Below, in pieces: positions 52,158 to 63,496 of a stretch of 64,000 nucleotides of DNA. The position numbers and the translations under genes were made by a program. This DNA comes from CAWAMR01 sp963783095 (GTDB lineage Bacteria; Planctomycetota; Planctomycetia; Gemmatales; Gemmataceae). The first letter of the stretch is position 1. Every line of letters begins with the position of its first letter. The notes beneath the pieces were generated by a model. That model searched no databases. It saw only the letters and a list, made by a program, of their open reading frames with translations, and was not told the DNA's origin. The stretch covers positions 29,888-93,887 of the forward strand of contig CAWAMR010000005.1 in the NCBI GenBank assembly GCA_963783095.1. Reading direction: 5' to 3'.

Positions 52158-52610
52158 TCATGCTTTCTTCGGCGCGCCGCTTTGGACGCCGAGTTCCGCG
52201 AGAATGCGGGCGGCCTTGTTGCCGTCCTCGACGCTGTCGAAAGTCACGTATCCGAGAAACTTCGTCCCCAGAACCGTCAAGATCGCTCCGTGCAAGTTGA
52301 TATTCGCTTTGGCCCATTCCAACTTCAGGCGATGCGCCAATCCCGCCACGTTATCTCCTTCGACGCGCATGACAATCGGGTCGAACACTTCATGCCAGCC
52401 TTCTCCCTTGGCAATCTTGATCTGTTCCTGCCCCAACAACGGCGCAACATAGAGCACACCATGACCGGGCTTGTTCGGGCTGCGCTGGGTATATACGTAA
52501 TCGAGATTGGCACCGGCATCGGTGAGCCGGGCCAGTTTCGCGGCAACTCCGCCCGGCTCGTCTTTAACATCGATGGCCCAGACGTGAACGCGGTCCATTT
52601 TGAAGCTCAT
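52158..52610 (-). CDS. ACT-domain protein
   Basis: 150 residues, AAGGAGA upstream of the ATG at 52610. Two ACT-like halves: VHVWAIDVKDEPGGVAAKLA RLTDAGANLDYVYTQ and LGTKFLGYVTFDSVEDGNKA ARILAELGV. ACT domains bind amino acids to regulate enzymes. No catalytic domain is attached, so this would be a stand-alone sensor. It is convergent with the glutamate dehydrogenase gene; a link in amino-acid control is possible but unproven. Confidence 0.82.
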   Translation of the reverse strand: MSFKMDRVHVWAIDVKDEPGGVAAKLARLTDAGANLDYVYTQRSPNKPGHGVLYVAPLLGQEQIKIAKGEGWHEVFDPIVMRVEGDNVAGLAHRLKLEWAKANINLHGAILTVLGTKFLGYVTFDSVEDGNKAARILAELGVQSGAPKKA

Positions 52611-52889
52611 GAAATTCTCCTTCTACCGGAATTGCCCAAAGAAGTGTGCTTCCCGGCATAATACACTCATGGATGCAAGTAGCCAACAAAAATCGGTTCG
52701 GGTCTTCTTGCGTTTCCGCAGGCTAAAGTCATTTTATCGGTTTCGACGAATGACGGTCTCGAATCGTATCGAAGTTTCTTCTCCGAATTCGGCAATCCGT
52801 GCCCTCATCCTTGTTTAGCCTCTTTCAGTCGTTTAGTATCAGAGTACCAAAACGGTCTGCTCAAAACTCTCCTTCGAGGTGCCTCTACG

Positions 52890-55800
52890 ATGCGCGTGTC
52901 GTTCCTCTCGGTACTTTCACTCTCTGTCGTCATTGCTTCACACGCCCGCGCAAGGAGAACATGGATTCGATAATCGCAAACCCTCCGGACAACCCTACTT
53001 GAAGCCCGAAGAATCGGTGGCGCGAATGAAGGTCGCCGACGGCTTCGAAGTCAAACTCTTCGCGGCCGAACCCGATGTTGTTAATCCTATCGCTATGACG
53101 GTCGATGAAAAAGGGCGAGTTTGGCTGATCGAGTGCTTCGAGTATCCCAAACGCACCGCCAAAGGGAAAATGCCGCGCGACCGGATCGTCATTCTCGAGG
53201 ATACCGACGGCGACGGCGTTTGCGATAAACGCACGGTTTTTGCCGAAGGGAAGGATTTTCCCGTGCCCTTCGATCTGGCCAGCGGCCTGGAAGTCGGTAA
53301 CGGCGGCGTTTACGTCGGCGCACCGCCGTATCTGTTCTTCATCGAAAACAAGAACGACAAGCCCGGAAAATTCGAGATCCTGCTCAAAGGGTTCGGCAGC
53401 CAGGATACGCACGAAACATTAAACACCTTCCAATGGGGGCCGGACGGCTGGCTCTACGGCTTGCACGGTGTCTTCACCCACTCCGAGGTGAAAAAGGAAC
53501 AGGCCGACGGCCCCGGCACTCGACTCAATGCGGGCGTCTGGCGCTACGAGCCTAAAACGAAACGCTTCGAAATCTTCGCCGAAGGAACGAGCAACCCGTG
53601 GGGCATGGACTGGCGCAATACCGATGGGCAGTTTATTCTCTGTTGCTGCGTGATTCCGCATCTCTATCACATGGTTCCGGGCGGCAACTACAAGCGGCAA
53701 GCCGGCCAGAGCTTCAACCCATATGCCTACGGCGAGATCAAGGAAATCTGCGATCACACCTTCCACAAAGAGGCGGGCTGGGCGCACGCCGGGCTGATTT
53801 CGCTCGATACGCCGTTGATGCCGGAAAAGTATCGAAACAGCGTGATCTTCGGCAGCATTCACGGCTGCTCGATCAAGCAAAATATCCTGAAGCCGAACGG
53901 CTCGACGTACACGGCGAGCCGGGGCGATGATTTCCTGGTATCGGGAGACAAGAATTTCCGACCAATCAATCTGCGCTGGGGGCCAAACGGCGAGATTTAT
54001 TGCATCGACTGGCACGATCAGAATCCTTGCCATCAGGCGGCCGCGGAGAGTTGGGATTATTCGAGAGGAAGGGTCTATCGCATTCAGCCGAAGGGGTTGA
54101 AGACGAAAAAGGCGGAGGATCTAAGTTTAAGAAGATATGAAGATTTGTATAAATTAGCGGAAAATCCCAATCCTTATCTCTACAGGACAGCTTTGCGGTT
54201 GCTCCGGGAAACACGAACTCACATTCCCCGCACAGGCTTCATTCCCCGCACAGGCTTCATTCCCGAACTCATGATGAGAAAATGGTCATCTTTGTTCCGT
54301 GGCGTATTAGCGGTCGATGCTCGGCTGACATCTGATGAGTCTTCGGATGCACTCTCGAATTCCCTTAAAGCAATAAGAGGACTGACTGAAGAGGCTCAAG
54401 TAGCAGTGGGAGCAATCATTCGGATTAGCTATCAGTTTCCAAATGACACGGAGAATGCCTTAGCGGCCCTGATCGAGACGTGTAAAAATAATCCTGCCGT
54501 CATCGTTCGGCGAGAATTAGCATCGTCGGCCATTCATCTTGCGGACAAGCATAATGTTTCACTCCTTCTCCGACATTTGTTATCTCACAAAGAGGACAAC
54601 AAGGATCCAATCATCCCACAACTTCTTTGGATCGCCTACGAAAAGCAAATTAGCAAATCGCTCGGCAAGGAACTCGATTGGCTCAAAGACCACGCCAGCA
54701 AAAATCCGCTCATCACCGAAACCATCGTTCCGCCGCACCATCGCCGACTTGCGGCAACCGGCAAGCAGAATGACCTTGCTGCCTGTGTGGTCTTCATCGG
54801 CGCTTTGACAGATTCGGTCGTCAAAAGGTCAGCGCTGCAAGGATTGACGATGGGCCTGGAGAACCGGGTCGTCAGGGGGCCGGAAGAATGGCAAACCGTC
54901 TACGCCAAATTGAGAGAGGACAAAGACCCTGAGATCGTGAAGCTCTCGAATCGGCTTGCAGTCAATTTCCGCGATGTGGCAGCTGTGAAAAAGGCCCTCA
55001 TGGTTGCGGGTGACTCCGCCAAATCGATTGCCGATCGCGTCGAGGCGGTCAAAGCTTTGGCGCTGACTCATCCTCAGGAAGCGGTTTCGCTTCTGGTCAA
55101 ATTGGTCAAGTCGGATGCCGTCCCGGAATTGCGCATCGAAGCGATACGGGCACTTGCTTCGTTCGATCAGCCGATCATCCCGAACGCCCGTTCTCGCAGA
55201 TTGGAAAAAGTCTTCGCCACTTGTGAAGAATGAAGTCGTTCGAGTGCTCGCGGGGCGAAAAGAATGGGCCAGGGCGCTGATGAATGCGGTGGGCGCGAGA
55301 ACGGTGGCGCGAACGGAATTGACCGATAACACCATTCTTCGGATGCAGGGCTTCAACGATCCGGAAATCAACAAGCTGGTTGAAAATCATTGGGGCAGGG
55401 TTCGCAAGACTCCGAATGAGTTGAATGCCCTTATCAACAAGATGCGCGATCAGCTTTATGAAGCCCCTGCATCGTTCGCCAAGGGCAAGCAGTTATTCAC
55501 CCAGCACTGCGCCAAGTGCCACAAGTTTGACGGTGCGGGAGCCGAGGTCGGTCCCAATATCGAAGGGGCGGGCCGGGATATTGAATATTTGCTCGTGAAC
55601 GTCCTCGACCCAAATCGAGTGATCGGTGCACCTTACTTCATGCGAACGGTCACGTTATTGAATGGCCGCAACGAACAGGGTGTTCTTCAGGCCGAGGACG
55701 ACCAATCGATTACTCTCAAAACGGAGAACGCGGTCTTAAAAACCTTCGCCAAGAAGGATATCGAAACGATCAAGGTTCAAGAAAAGTCGCTGATGCCGGA

Positions 55801-56263
55801 AGGCTTGAGCGGCACCATGTCGGTCCAGGACTTTCGCGATCTGGTGCGCTATGTGATGGCGAACCCGTTTCTCACGGATGTCGAGATCACCGTTTTGGGT
55901 CGTGCGGATTACCAAATCGGCCCGTATCGCCCCGTTGTAGGTGTTCCCGGTCGAATTCCTATCAAGGATGACGGCCAGACCGCCATCATCCGAGCGATTG
56001 TGATCGCGCCCGATGCCATGAAGGCGAAGCTAATGCTGGGCGTGCGCAACCATTTCACGGTCGAAGTCAATGGAAAAGAAACAGCAAAAGGGAAGGGATC
56101 AGACGTAGCTGCGCTACCCGATCAGGTGAGTACCGACGTGGAGTTAAAGAAGGGCGAGAACACGATCATGATTCGATGTCACGCGAAGAAGGGAGAGGCC
56201 GTCTATGCGCGGTTCCTCGATCCCGAAAGGAAGTTGAGGTATCCCGAACCGACGAAACGCTAA
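52890..56263 (+). CDS. PVC-type haem-binding membrane-bound dehydrogenase (two frameshifts)
   Basis: About 1,120 residues. The signal peptide (RVSFLSVLSLSVVIASHARA) starts at ATG 52890; near 52950 the frame changes into GEHGFDNRKPSGQPYLKPEE. Then come an N-terminal six-bladed propeller domain of the TIGR02604 type (GFEVKLFAAEPDVVNPIAMT, DTDGDGVCDKRTVFAEG, WGPDGWLYGLHG), a HEAT-like helical region, a second break near 55200, and the TIGR02603 haem domain with CAKCHKFDGAGAEVGPN. A PA14- or carbohydrate-binding-like end follows. An 18-bp tandem duplication gives the doubled FIPRTG near 54235. Predicted periplasmic redox enzyme acting on sugars or alcohols; substrate unknown. Confidence 0.87.
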
Positions 56264-56271
56264 CTTTCGCC

Positions 56272-56426
56272 CCTCGTTCCCACGGTCCTCCGTGGGGACG
56301 CACGCTCAGGACGCTCCGCGTCACGTTCCCGTAGAGATAGTCAAGTCGTCGGGGATCGATCGCGCAATTGGCCGCGACGCTGAGCGTCTTGGGCGTGCGT
56401 TCCCACGGAGGACCGTGGGAACGAGG
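56272..56426. repeat. Palindromic element
   Basis: Arms CCTCGTTCCCACGGTCCTCC plus GTGGGGACGCACGC and their reverse complement ending GGACCGTGGGAACGAGG. Internal hairpins repeat the theme (GACGCTCCGCGTC, GCGACGCTGAGCGTC). It lies between the PVC haem gene and the Gfo/Idh/MocA gene. Confidence 0.85.
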
Positions 56427-56595
56427 CGATTTGCCGATCGCCGAATTGAATTGGGGCGACAAGGGCGCGGCCAAACCTGCTGTCGCTATTGGGGTTTCGT
56501 TTGATACCTATTGGGTTCCGAAGAGTCTACGCACCGTACAATACTGAACACTGAAAACTGAACACTGAATACTAATCCAAGAGGAGCATCTCGCG

Positions 56596-57713
56596 ATGTC
56601 GCAACGTAAGATTCGGGTCGCCCTGGTCGGCCTCGGCTTCGGTGCCGAATTCATTCCCATTTATCAGGCCCATCCCGATGCCGAAATGTATGCCGATTTG
56701 CCGCCGAAACAAGTCGGAACTCGACAAATGCGGCGACAAATTCGGCATCAAAACGCGCTACACCCATTTCGATGATCTGCTGAAAGATCCCAATGTCGAT
56801 GCCATCCACATCAACAGTCCAATCCCCGATCACGCACCCCAGAGCATTGCCGCGCTGAAGGCCGGCAAGCACGTTGCCTGCACGGTTCCCGATGGCGACC
56901 ACGCTCGACGAACTGCATGCAGCTGGTTCGAGCGCAAAAGGCATCCGGCAAAGTCTACATGATGATGGAAACGGTCGTGTATAGCCGCGAATATCTATTC
57001 GCCAAGGAGCTATACGACAACGGCGAACTGGGCCGGATTCAGTTTCTTCGCGGCAGCCATCAGCAGGACATGGACGGCTGGCCCGATTACTGGCCCGGCC
57101 TGCCGCCGATGCACTACGCCACGCATTGCGTCAGCCCATGCCTGGCGATCCTGGGCAAACTGGCGAAAGCGTCGTCTGTCACGGCTCGGGCCGAATCCGG
57201 GAAGAACTCATCAAACGCTACAACAGTCCGTTTGCCTTGGAAACGGCGACGTTCAAGATCAAGGGATCCGACGTTGTCGCCGAGGTGACGCGCAGTTTGT
57301 TCGATATTGCCCGACAGTATCGCGAAAGCTTCGATGTGACCGGCAGCGAGAAGAGTTTCGAGTGGCAGCAAGTCGAGAACGAAGAACCGGTTATTCATAC
57401 ACGAGGATTGCCGGAACCTGAGATTCCCAAGCGGGTAAAGGTGCCCGATTATGCGAGCCGGCTGCCGGAACCGATCCGAAAGTTCACGCAACCGGCCACG
57501 ATTCAGGATGCGGAACATCTATCGTTCTTGCAGGGTGGCGGGCACGGTGGAAGCCATCCTCATCTGGCTCACAATTTTTTAATGGCAGTGTTAGGAAAAC
57601 AGCCGGCGATGCCGGACGTGGTAACTTCGGCCAACTGGACTGCCGTTGGGATTTGTGCTCATCTCTCCGCGATGAAAGGCGGAGACCGCATCGCGATTCC
57701 TGAATTCCAGTAA
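56596..57713 (+). CDS. Gfo/Idh/MocA family oxidoreductase (several frameshifts)
   Basis: ATG 56596 with GAGGAG upstream. Pieces in order but in changing frames: VALVGLGFGAEFIPIYQAHP, KFGIKTRYTHFDDLLKDPNV, IHINSPIPDHAPQSIAALKA, GKVYMMMETVVYSREYLFAK, then HYATHCVSPCLAILGKLAK and a long C-terminal part ending GGDRIAIPEFQ. The family layout is complete, so the original gene was intact; I count at least four breaks, mostly in the first 600 bases. Another NAD(P)-dependent sugar or inositol-type oxidoreductase, different from the one at 15546. Sequence error or decay. Confidence 0.75.
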
Positions 57714-57738
57714 ACCACGAGTAACAGGAATAACTCAG

Positions 57739-58144
57739 CGCGGCCGAGCCGCAACCAAAGATCAAACTAACCACAGAGGCACAGAGAACACCGAGAAGAC
57801 ATCGCTGCGAGGGTGATGTTTCAGGATGCGAAACCGTCGCCCACGCTTCAAGCTCCGAAGTTAGTCTGGTTTTCTCTGCGTTCTCTGTACTGCTAATGTC
57901 GAAAATCTTTGCGCCGTACAGAGATTTCGGGCGATTTCTCGCCGAAGGCGAGCGTCGGGGCGTTAGCCCTGACGTGGGCTCCACCCACTGTTGCTTGGAT
58001 TTAATTCAAGCGGCGAATGTCCGAAGCAAAGATGAGCGGTTCGGCAGATGCAGTCCACGTCGGGCTAACGCCCCGACGCTCGCCTTCGGCGAACCTTTGC
58101 ATCCTTTGGTTGCGGCTATGCCGCGCCTGTGCCTCTGTGGTTAG
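57739..58144. repeat. CCACAGAG-family palindrome (copy 3) interrupted by another palindrome
   Basis: The left arm (57766-57800) runs CTAACCACAGAGGCACAGAG through ACACCGAGAAGAC. The right arm is split: TTCTCTGCGTTCTCTGT ends at 57888 and GTGCCTCTGTGGTTAG resumes near 58129. The 240-bp insert (about 57889-58128) carries its own palindrome (CGCCGAAGGCGAGCGTCGGG and CCCGACGCTCGCCTTCGGCG) and a GGTTGCGGCTATGCCGCGCC module mirrored by GCGCGGCCGAGCCGCAACC at 57739. A GT occurs on both sides of the insert. Confidence 0.85.
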
Positions 58145-58259
58145 ATTGGTTTGGGTGAAGCTACCTGCCTAAGATTCCTTGTTCGTCGAGCAAGAAACGA
58201 GGAATGAGTAGTACAGAAGAGAACAAATGCAACAGGTTATTCGTGGTTAAGGAGAGATC

Positions 58260-61200
58260 ATGTTCAGGACACTGATGTTGTCGTTTCTCGCCATCGAACT
58301 GATCGCAAACACCTCGCACGCGCAACAACCCGGTGAGCCTCGCCTCGACCGCTTCGGCGATCCGCTACCGGTCGGTGCGCTGGCCCGTCTGGGAACGCTG
58401 CAATTTCACCATTGCACTCGGGCCGCGTATTCGCCGAATGGCAAGATCATCGCCACTTACGACGGGCACAACATCACGTTGTGGGACGTGGAAACTTCGA
58501 GGAGAATTCGCGAACTCACTCCCGATTTGGAAAACAGGTGGATTGTCAGCGTGGTCTTTTCGCCTGATGGGAAAAAGCTGGCTGCGGTCGGCGATACCGG
58601 TGCCAGACTTCAATACTGGAATCTGGACACTTTCAACAGCGTCAAACTGGAACAGAAATGGGGCAATGTTACCGGGGGCGACTGGAGTAATGCCGCCGCG
58701 TTTTCCAGCGATAGCAAAACGTTGTACGCCGGGAGTACCACAACGATTTATGCCTGGGACGTCGCTTCGGGCAAGAAACTCAAGGAATTGCCGCTTCTCG
58801 ATTTGAATCAGCCTGTCCCCGGTGTTGTGATTGCGTTTTCGCCGGATGGGATGCTGGCAGCCACATGGGGTGAAAACATGCATCTCTGGGACACTCAAAC
58901 CGGCAAGTTGCTGCACAAAATCGATGTGCCAAGCGTGCGAGAAATCATGAGATTCTCCCCCGACAACAAGTCACTGGTCATAGCGGGCGAAAGGAATTCG
59001 GTGATCGTTTACAGCGTCGAAACCGGGAAAAAGGTTCAATCGCTGTACGTTCCGGAGCGAGTGGCTTCGGTGGCGTTTTCACCCGATGGCAAGACACTGG
59101 CCGCCGCGATCAACGGCACCACATTTAGAGAGCAGATTCACGTCGTTCAGATCTGGGACTTTACCAATCTCAAGACTCCCCCGGTGAAATACCCGGCACC
59201 GGGGATTTCCGCAGTGCTGTTCTCTCCCAACGGCAAAACGCTGGCGTGGACCAGTCACGGCCAAACGCTCTGCTTCATGGACCGCGCCACGGGCAAGGAT
59301 CTTCATCCGGCAGCGAGCCATCGCGGGGCCATCAAAGCGCTTGTCTACCATCCCGATGGGAAACGGATTATTTCCGCCGGTGAGGAAGGAACGATTCGCA
59401 TTTGGGACGCGAATACGGGCGAATCGCTGCACGTTTTGCGCGGCCACGTTGGGGAAATTCACGGGCTGGCGCTCTTTCCTAATGGAAAACTGCTGGCATC
59501 CGGCGGTGAGGATAACAGAGTGCGTCTCTGGGACATCGACCTCGCCAAGAACGTGTTCGTGTCCAAAACTGAAGGGAATGCGGTGACTGCGACCGCGTAT
59601 TCTGCGGACGGAACTCTTTTGGCAAGCACCGGCCGATCGGGTGTGGTTTCCTTGCGCGATCCGGCCACCGGCAAGTTGCTCGACCAAATCGACTCGACTT
59701 ACGCTCTGGGACTGGCCATCTCCCCCGATGGTAAAACGCTGGCCGTCGCGGGCGACCATGGGCCACTCATGCTTCACAATCTGTCTACAACAAAAGTGAA
59801 GGAAATCCCCGCGGCGATGGGAGGAACCAGCGTGGCTTACTCGCCGAATGGTAAATTGCTCGCTGTCGGTGCCCATGGGACGACGTGGCTTTTGGACGCG
59901 GCCACTCACGCCGTGCTGAGAAAACTTCCGGGCCACCATAACCGTCGCGGCTGCGTCGCCTTTTCACCCGACAGCAGATACCTTGCCAGCGTTTCCGATG
60001 GCTACGGCGGCGAGCACGACCGAACCATTCGCATTTTCGAAATGGCCAGCGGATCGGAGATTCTCCCGTTCAAGAAAGATCTGCCTATCTTCGCAGCGGC
60101 GTTCTCTCCCGACGGCAGCAAGCTGGTCGTCGGCGGTGACGATGCGACGGCGGTGGTCCTCGATTTACACAATCTCACCGGCAAGAAACGCGCCGATCGG
60201 TTGTCCGAAACCGAACTCTCAGCCCGCTGGGAAATCCTTTCCAGACTCGATGCCGCCGGGGCCTATGAGGCCAAGGTTGATTTACTGCACGCGCCGAACA
60301 GCAGTGTACTCTTTCTCGGCAAGCAGTTGAAGCCGGCTCCAGCAATCGATGCCAAACACATACAGGAATTGATCAAGAGCCTCGACAGCGACGTTTTCAA
60401 GGAACGCGACCAGGCCACCAAGGAGCTGGAGCAACTGGGCGAACTGGTCCAGGAAACGATGCGCAAAGCGCTGGCCGGCAACCCGCCGCCCGAAGCCCAC
60501 CAGCGGCTACAAACTCTGCTATCCAATCTGGACCAGTTCACGCCAACTCAATTGCGAAATATAAGAGACGTCGAAATCCTGGAAACCATTGGAACGCCCG
60601 AAGCTCTCAAGATCATCGATCAACTTGCGAAGGGAAATCCCGACGGCCTGATCACCAGTCAAAGCAAAGCAGTTGTTGCAAGAGTCCAAAAAAAGAAGAG
60701 CCCGCTGCCGGAAATCCCCAAAGCCCAATCGAGTGTCGCCGACAGCCAACTGCCGTCGAGCCCAGTTCTGCCGGACCTTCAAGGCGATCCCATGCCGCCG
60801 GGTGCCATCGCCAGGCTGGGCAGCGCCCGCTGGCGGCTGATGAGTGATCCGCTGCGAATCCTTGTTTCTCCGAATGGGAAAATGGTCGCAGTCGTGAACG
60901 GCCCAGGCTCCCTGGAAATACTGGATGCGCAGTCCGGAAAGAAAATCGAGCGCATCGGGAGTTGGTTGCCCGGCCTGGAGCTCGACCTCAGTGGAGGAGT
61001 GGCTTTATCCGCGGACTGGCGGAAAGTCGGCTTGGTGGAAATTGCAGAATCCAAAGGTGTGCTGGCAGTCTTCGATCGCGGCAAGTCGGAGAAGGTGAAA
61101 ATCGGTTATTCTCGAAAAAAGGAATCGCATCCAGTTCCGACCGTAGTCGATGAGGGCGGGTTTTCCGCATCAAGTACTATGGAGTATCTCTCGGCGACGG

Positions 61201-63339
61201 AATTTTCTCCCGATGGCCGGACACTGGTCGGTTCCGTTCGATTTGTATGGAGCCATTTCAGCAGCAAGAAATCCGAGGTAAAAGAAAGCCACTTGATCGC
61301 GTGGGATTCCGCCACCGGCAAGGAACTCTGGAGAATCCTGGCGTCGGCGGAAGTAATCAACTCCATTGCCTTTTCTCCCGATGGCAAAACCCTTACGGTC
61401 GTGGATAGCGCGGGCATCGGTTTCCGGGACGCCGGCACCGGCAAGGAAATGCCGCCGTTGGCCCTCCAAAGATCCACTGTTTTCCGCGCCTTATTCACCG
61501 GACCGCAAATGGCTGGCAACGGGCGGCAAGAATCAAATCCTGCTCTGGGAAGTAACCACTGGCAAGGTTGCCACAAATTGCCGCTGGATGGCGATCAAAT
61601 CAGAGCCATCGCGTTCACTCCTGACGGCAAACTCCTTGCCGGCGGCGGCGAGAAAACCATGCGATTCTGGGATCCAGTTGCCGGCAAGCATTTGGCCGAC
61701 TGTTCCGAGTTCAAGAACTTCGTCCTGGCACTTGGCTTTTCCAGCGATGGCAAAACCCTTTTCTCAGGCCATGTCAGCGAAAATGTTCTGCGCCGCTGGG
61801 ATGTCGCCACGCGGAAGCCCATTGGTGAAATCACCGGCGCGACGGCACCGGCCCAAATGCTTTTGTTTTCCCCTGACAGCAGCAAGATTCTGTCGTCTTC
61901 GAAGGGCAACAATCTTTGCCTCTGGGAGACCCGGACAGGCAAGCCCTGTCCGCTGCCTAACAAGGCGCAAAGCAACTCAAAGGCGAATGGCTTGCTTCTT
62001 TCGGCCAAAACAGTTTGCTGCGGTGTGAAGATCGTTTTTCCGTGGGCTTTGTCAGGATCCTCATCGGCGCGGATGATCCCGATGAGCGGCGTGAAGGGCT
62101 TCTTGGATCGTCGGCCGATGGCCGGCACATCCTTGTCCAATCGGATAATGGCAACATTCGTCTACAGGTTCTGAAAGTGATTGAGAGCGAAGCCAAAGAC
62201 AAGGAAAAACCGAAGGAAGTCATCGGAGCGCGGCGAATTCATCTGGAAAGAAGGCAAAGCGGTGAGTGCCGCGCTGTCGCCCGACGGCAAGACGGTCGCC
62301 GCCGCCGGCAACGGCCTCGTTTGTTTCTTCGACGTCGGCACGGGTCAGGAAAAGTGCTATCGATATCCCACCAGCGAAAAACCAAGATGGTGGAATCAAG
62401 CATCGAATGTCAAGTTTTCCGCGGATGGTTCGCGGATTGCGCTGGTTGGCGAGGACAGCAAACTCCACGTCTTTACAGTCAAAGGACGAGCGGGAATCGC
62501 GGAACTGGTGGCGAGGTTCGGCGGTCTGTCTGGTGTGGCGTTTCGCCGGATAATCAGACTCTACTGACGACTGCGAACAATACTCCTACGAATGTCTGGG
62601 AAGTCGCCACAGGGTTTGAAGGTTCAGGGCTGAACCGCAATCTACGCCTATTCGCCCGACAACCGTACGCTGCTGGAATCGTGGGAAACCGTGAAAGTGT
62701 TGGACTTGTATACGGGCGGACTATGCTCCGCAAGATCGAAGGCAATTCGTCGAGCCGGTTCGGATTAGCCCGACAGCAAATGGTCGCTGTGCGGCGCAGC
62801 CATCAATAACCATCAGCCGCTGAGAAGATGCGGCAAACCGATGATAAAAAAGCCTGTCGCGAAATCTCGACGAGCTCCGGCTCGCCCCGGCCGGCCTCGA
62901 GGCGATCGCGGGATCTGGCGACCCCGAGCAGGTGCCATCGCCTTTCTGGACCATGCGACGCCGATCACAAAATCGATGTCGAGCGGGCTAGCCGCCTGAT
63001 TGCCGAATTGAACAACGACCAGCTTGCCCGGCGTGAAAAAGCGATGAACGAGCTATTGGGATTCGGAATACTTGTGGGACCGGTTCTGCGGGCCGCATTG
63101 ATTTCCAACAAGACGCCCGATGTTTCAAAGAAGCGAATCGAAAGGCTCTTGTGAAGAACTGGATCAAAAACAGACCGACATTTCCACGGACGATGTTCTT
63201 CACATTCGTGCTGTTCAGGCGCTGGAGCGGATCGGCACCAGACGGGCCCGGCAATTACTGGAGAAGCTGGCCGGGGGCGGAATTAAGTCCGCGAACACGG
63301 TCGGCGGTCGAGGCGCTGGAGCGTTTGGGGAGGAATTGA
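58260..63339 (+). CDS. Double-length WD40-repeat protein (second half frameshifted)
   Basis: Signal peptide MFRTLMLSFLAIELIANTSHA, then two complete WD40 modules in one gene. Module 1 (58260 to about 60640) begins DRFGDPLPVGALARLG and has many 40-residue repeats (AFSPDGKTLAAAINGT, GKLLASGGEDNRVRLWDI); it ends with a helical domain LIKSLDSDVFKERDQATKEL EQLGELVQ. Module 2 begins QGDPMPPGAIARLGSARWRL near 60778 and ends with its own copy of the helical domain (RLIAELNNDQLARREKAMNE LLGFG) and AVEALERLGRN near 63339. Frame breaks accumulate from about 61490 on, with at least six. Propeller proteins scaffold complexes. The unit looks like an internal tandem duplication. Confidence 0.78.
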
Positions 63340-63348
63340 AACAAAATC

Positions 63349-63431
63349 GCGACTGGACCGCTGTTGGGGATCTGTGCTCATCAATCGGCATTGAAAGGCG
63401 GCGAGCGCTGGTCGCGATTCCGGAGTTTTAG
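63349..63431 (+). pseudogene. Remnant of the C-terminus of a Gfo/Idh/MocA protein
   Basis: Correcting two one-base changes gives DWTAVGICAHQSALKGGERV AIPEF-stop, which matches the end of the oxidoreductase at 57637-57713 (NWTAVGICAHLSAMKGGDRI AIPEFQ). It sits directly after the WD40 gene without the rest of the oxidoreductase. It looks like the 3' tail left by a duplication or deletion of a second oxidoreductase copy. Confidence 0.75.
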
Positions 63432-63496
63432 TTTCGCATTTCCATTTCATGGGGATGTTCTGAGTTTCATCGAGCTCCGCGAAAGGGGAGAAATCC

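Noticed and set aside
52671..52818. Short ORF upstream of the PVC haem gene.
   Set aside because: No ribosome site and no recognisable pattern; more likely leader or promoter DNA.
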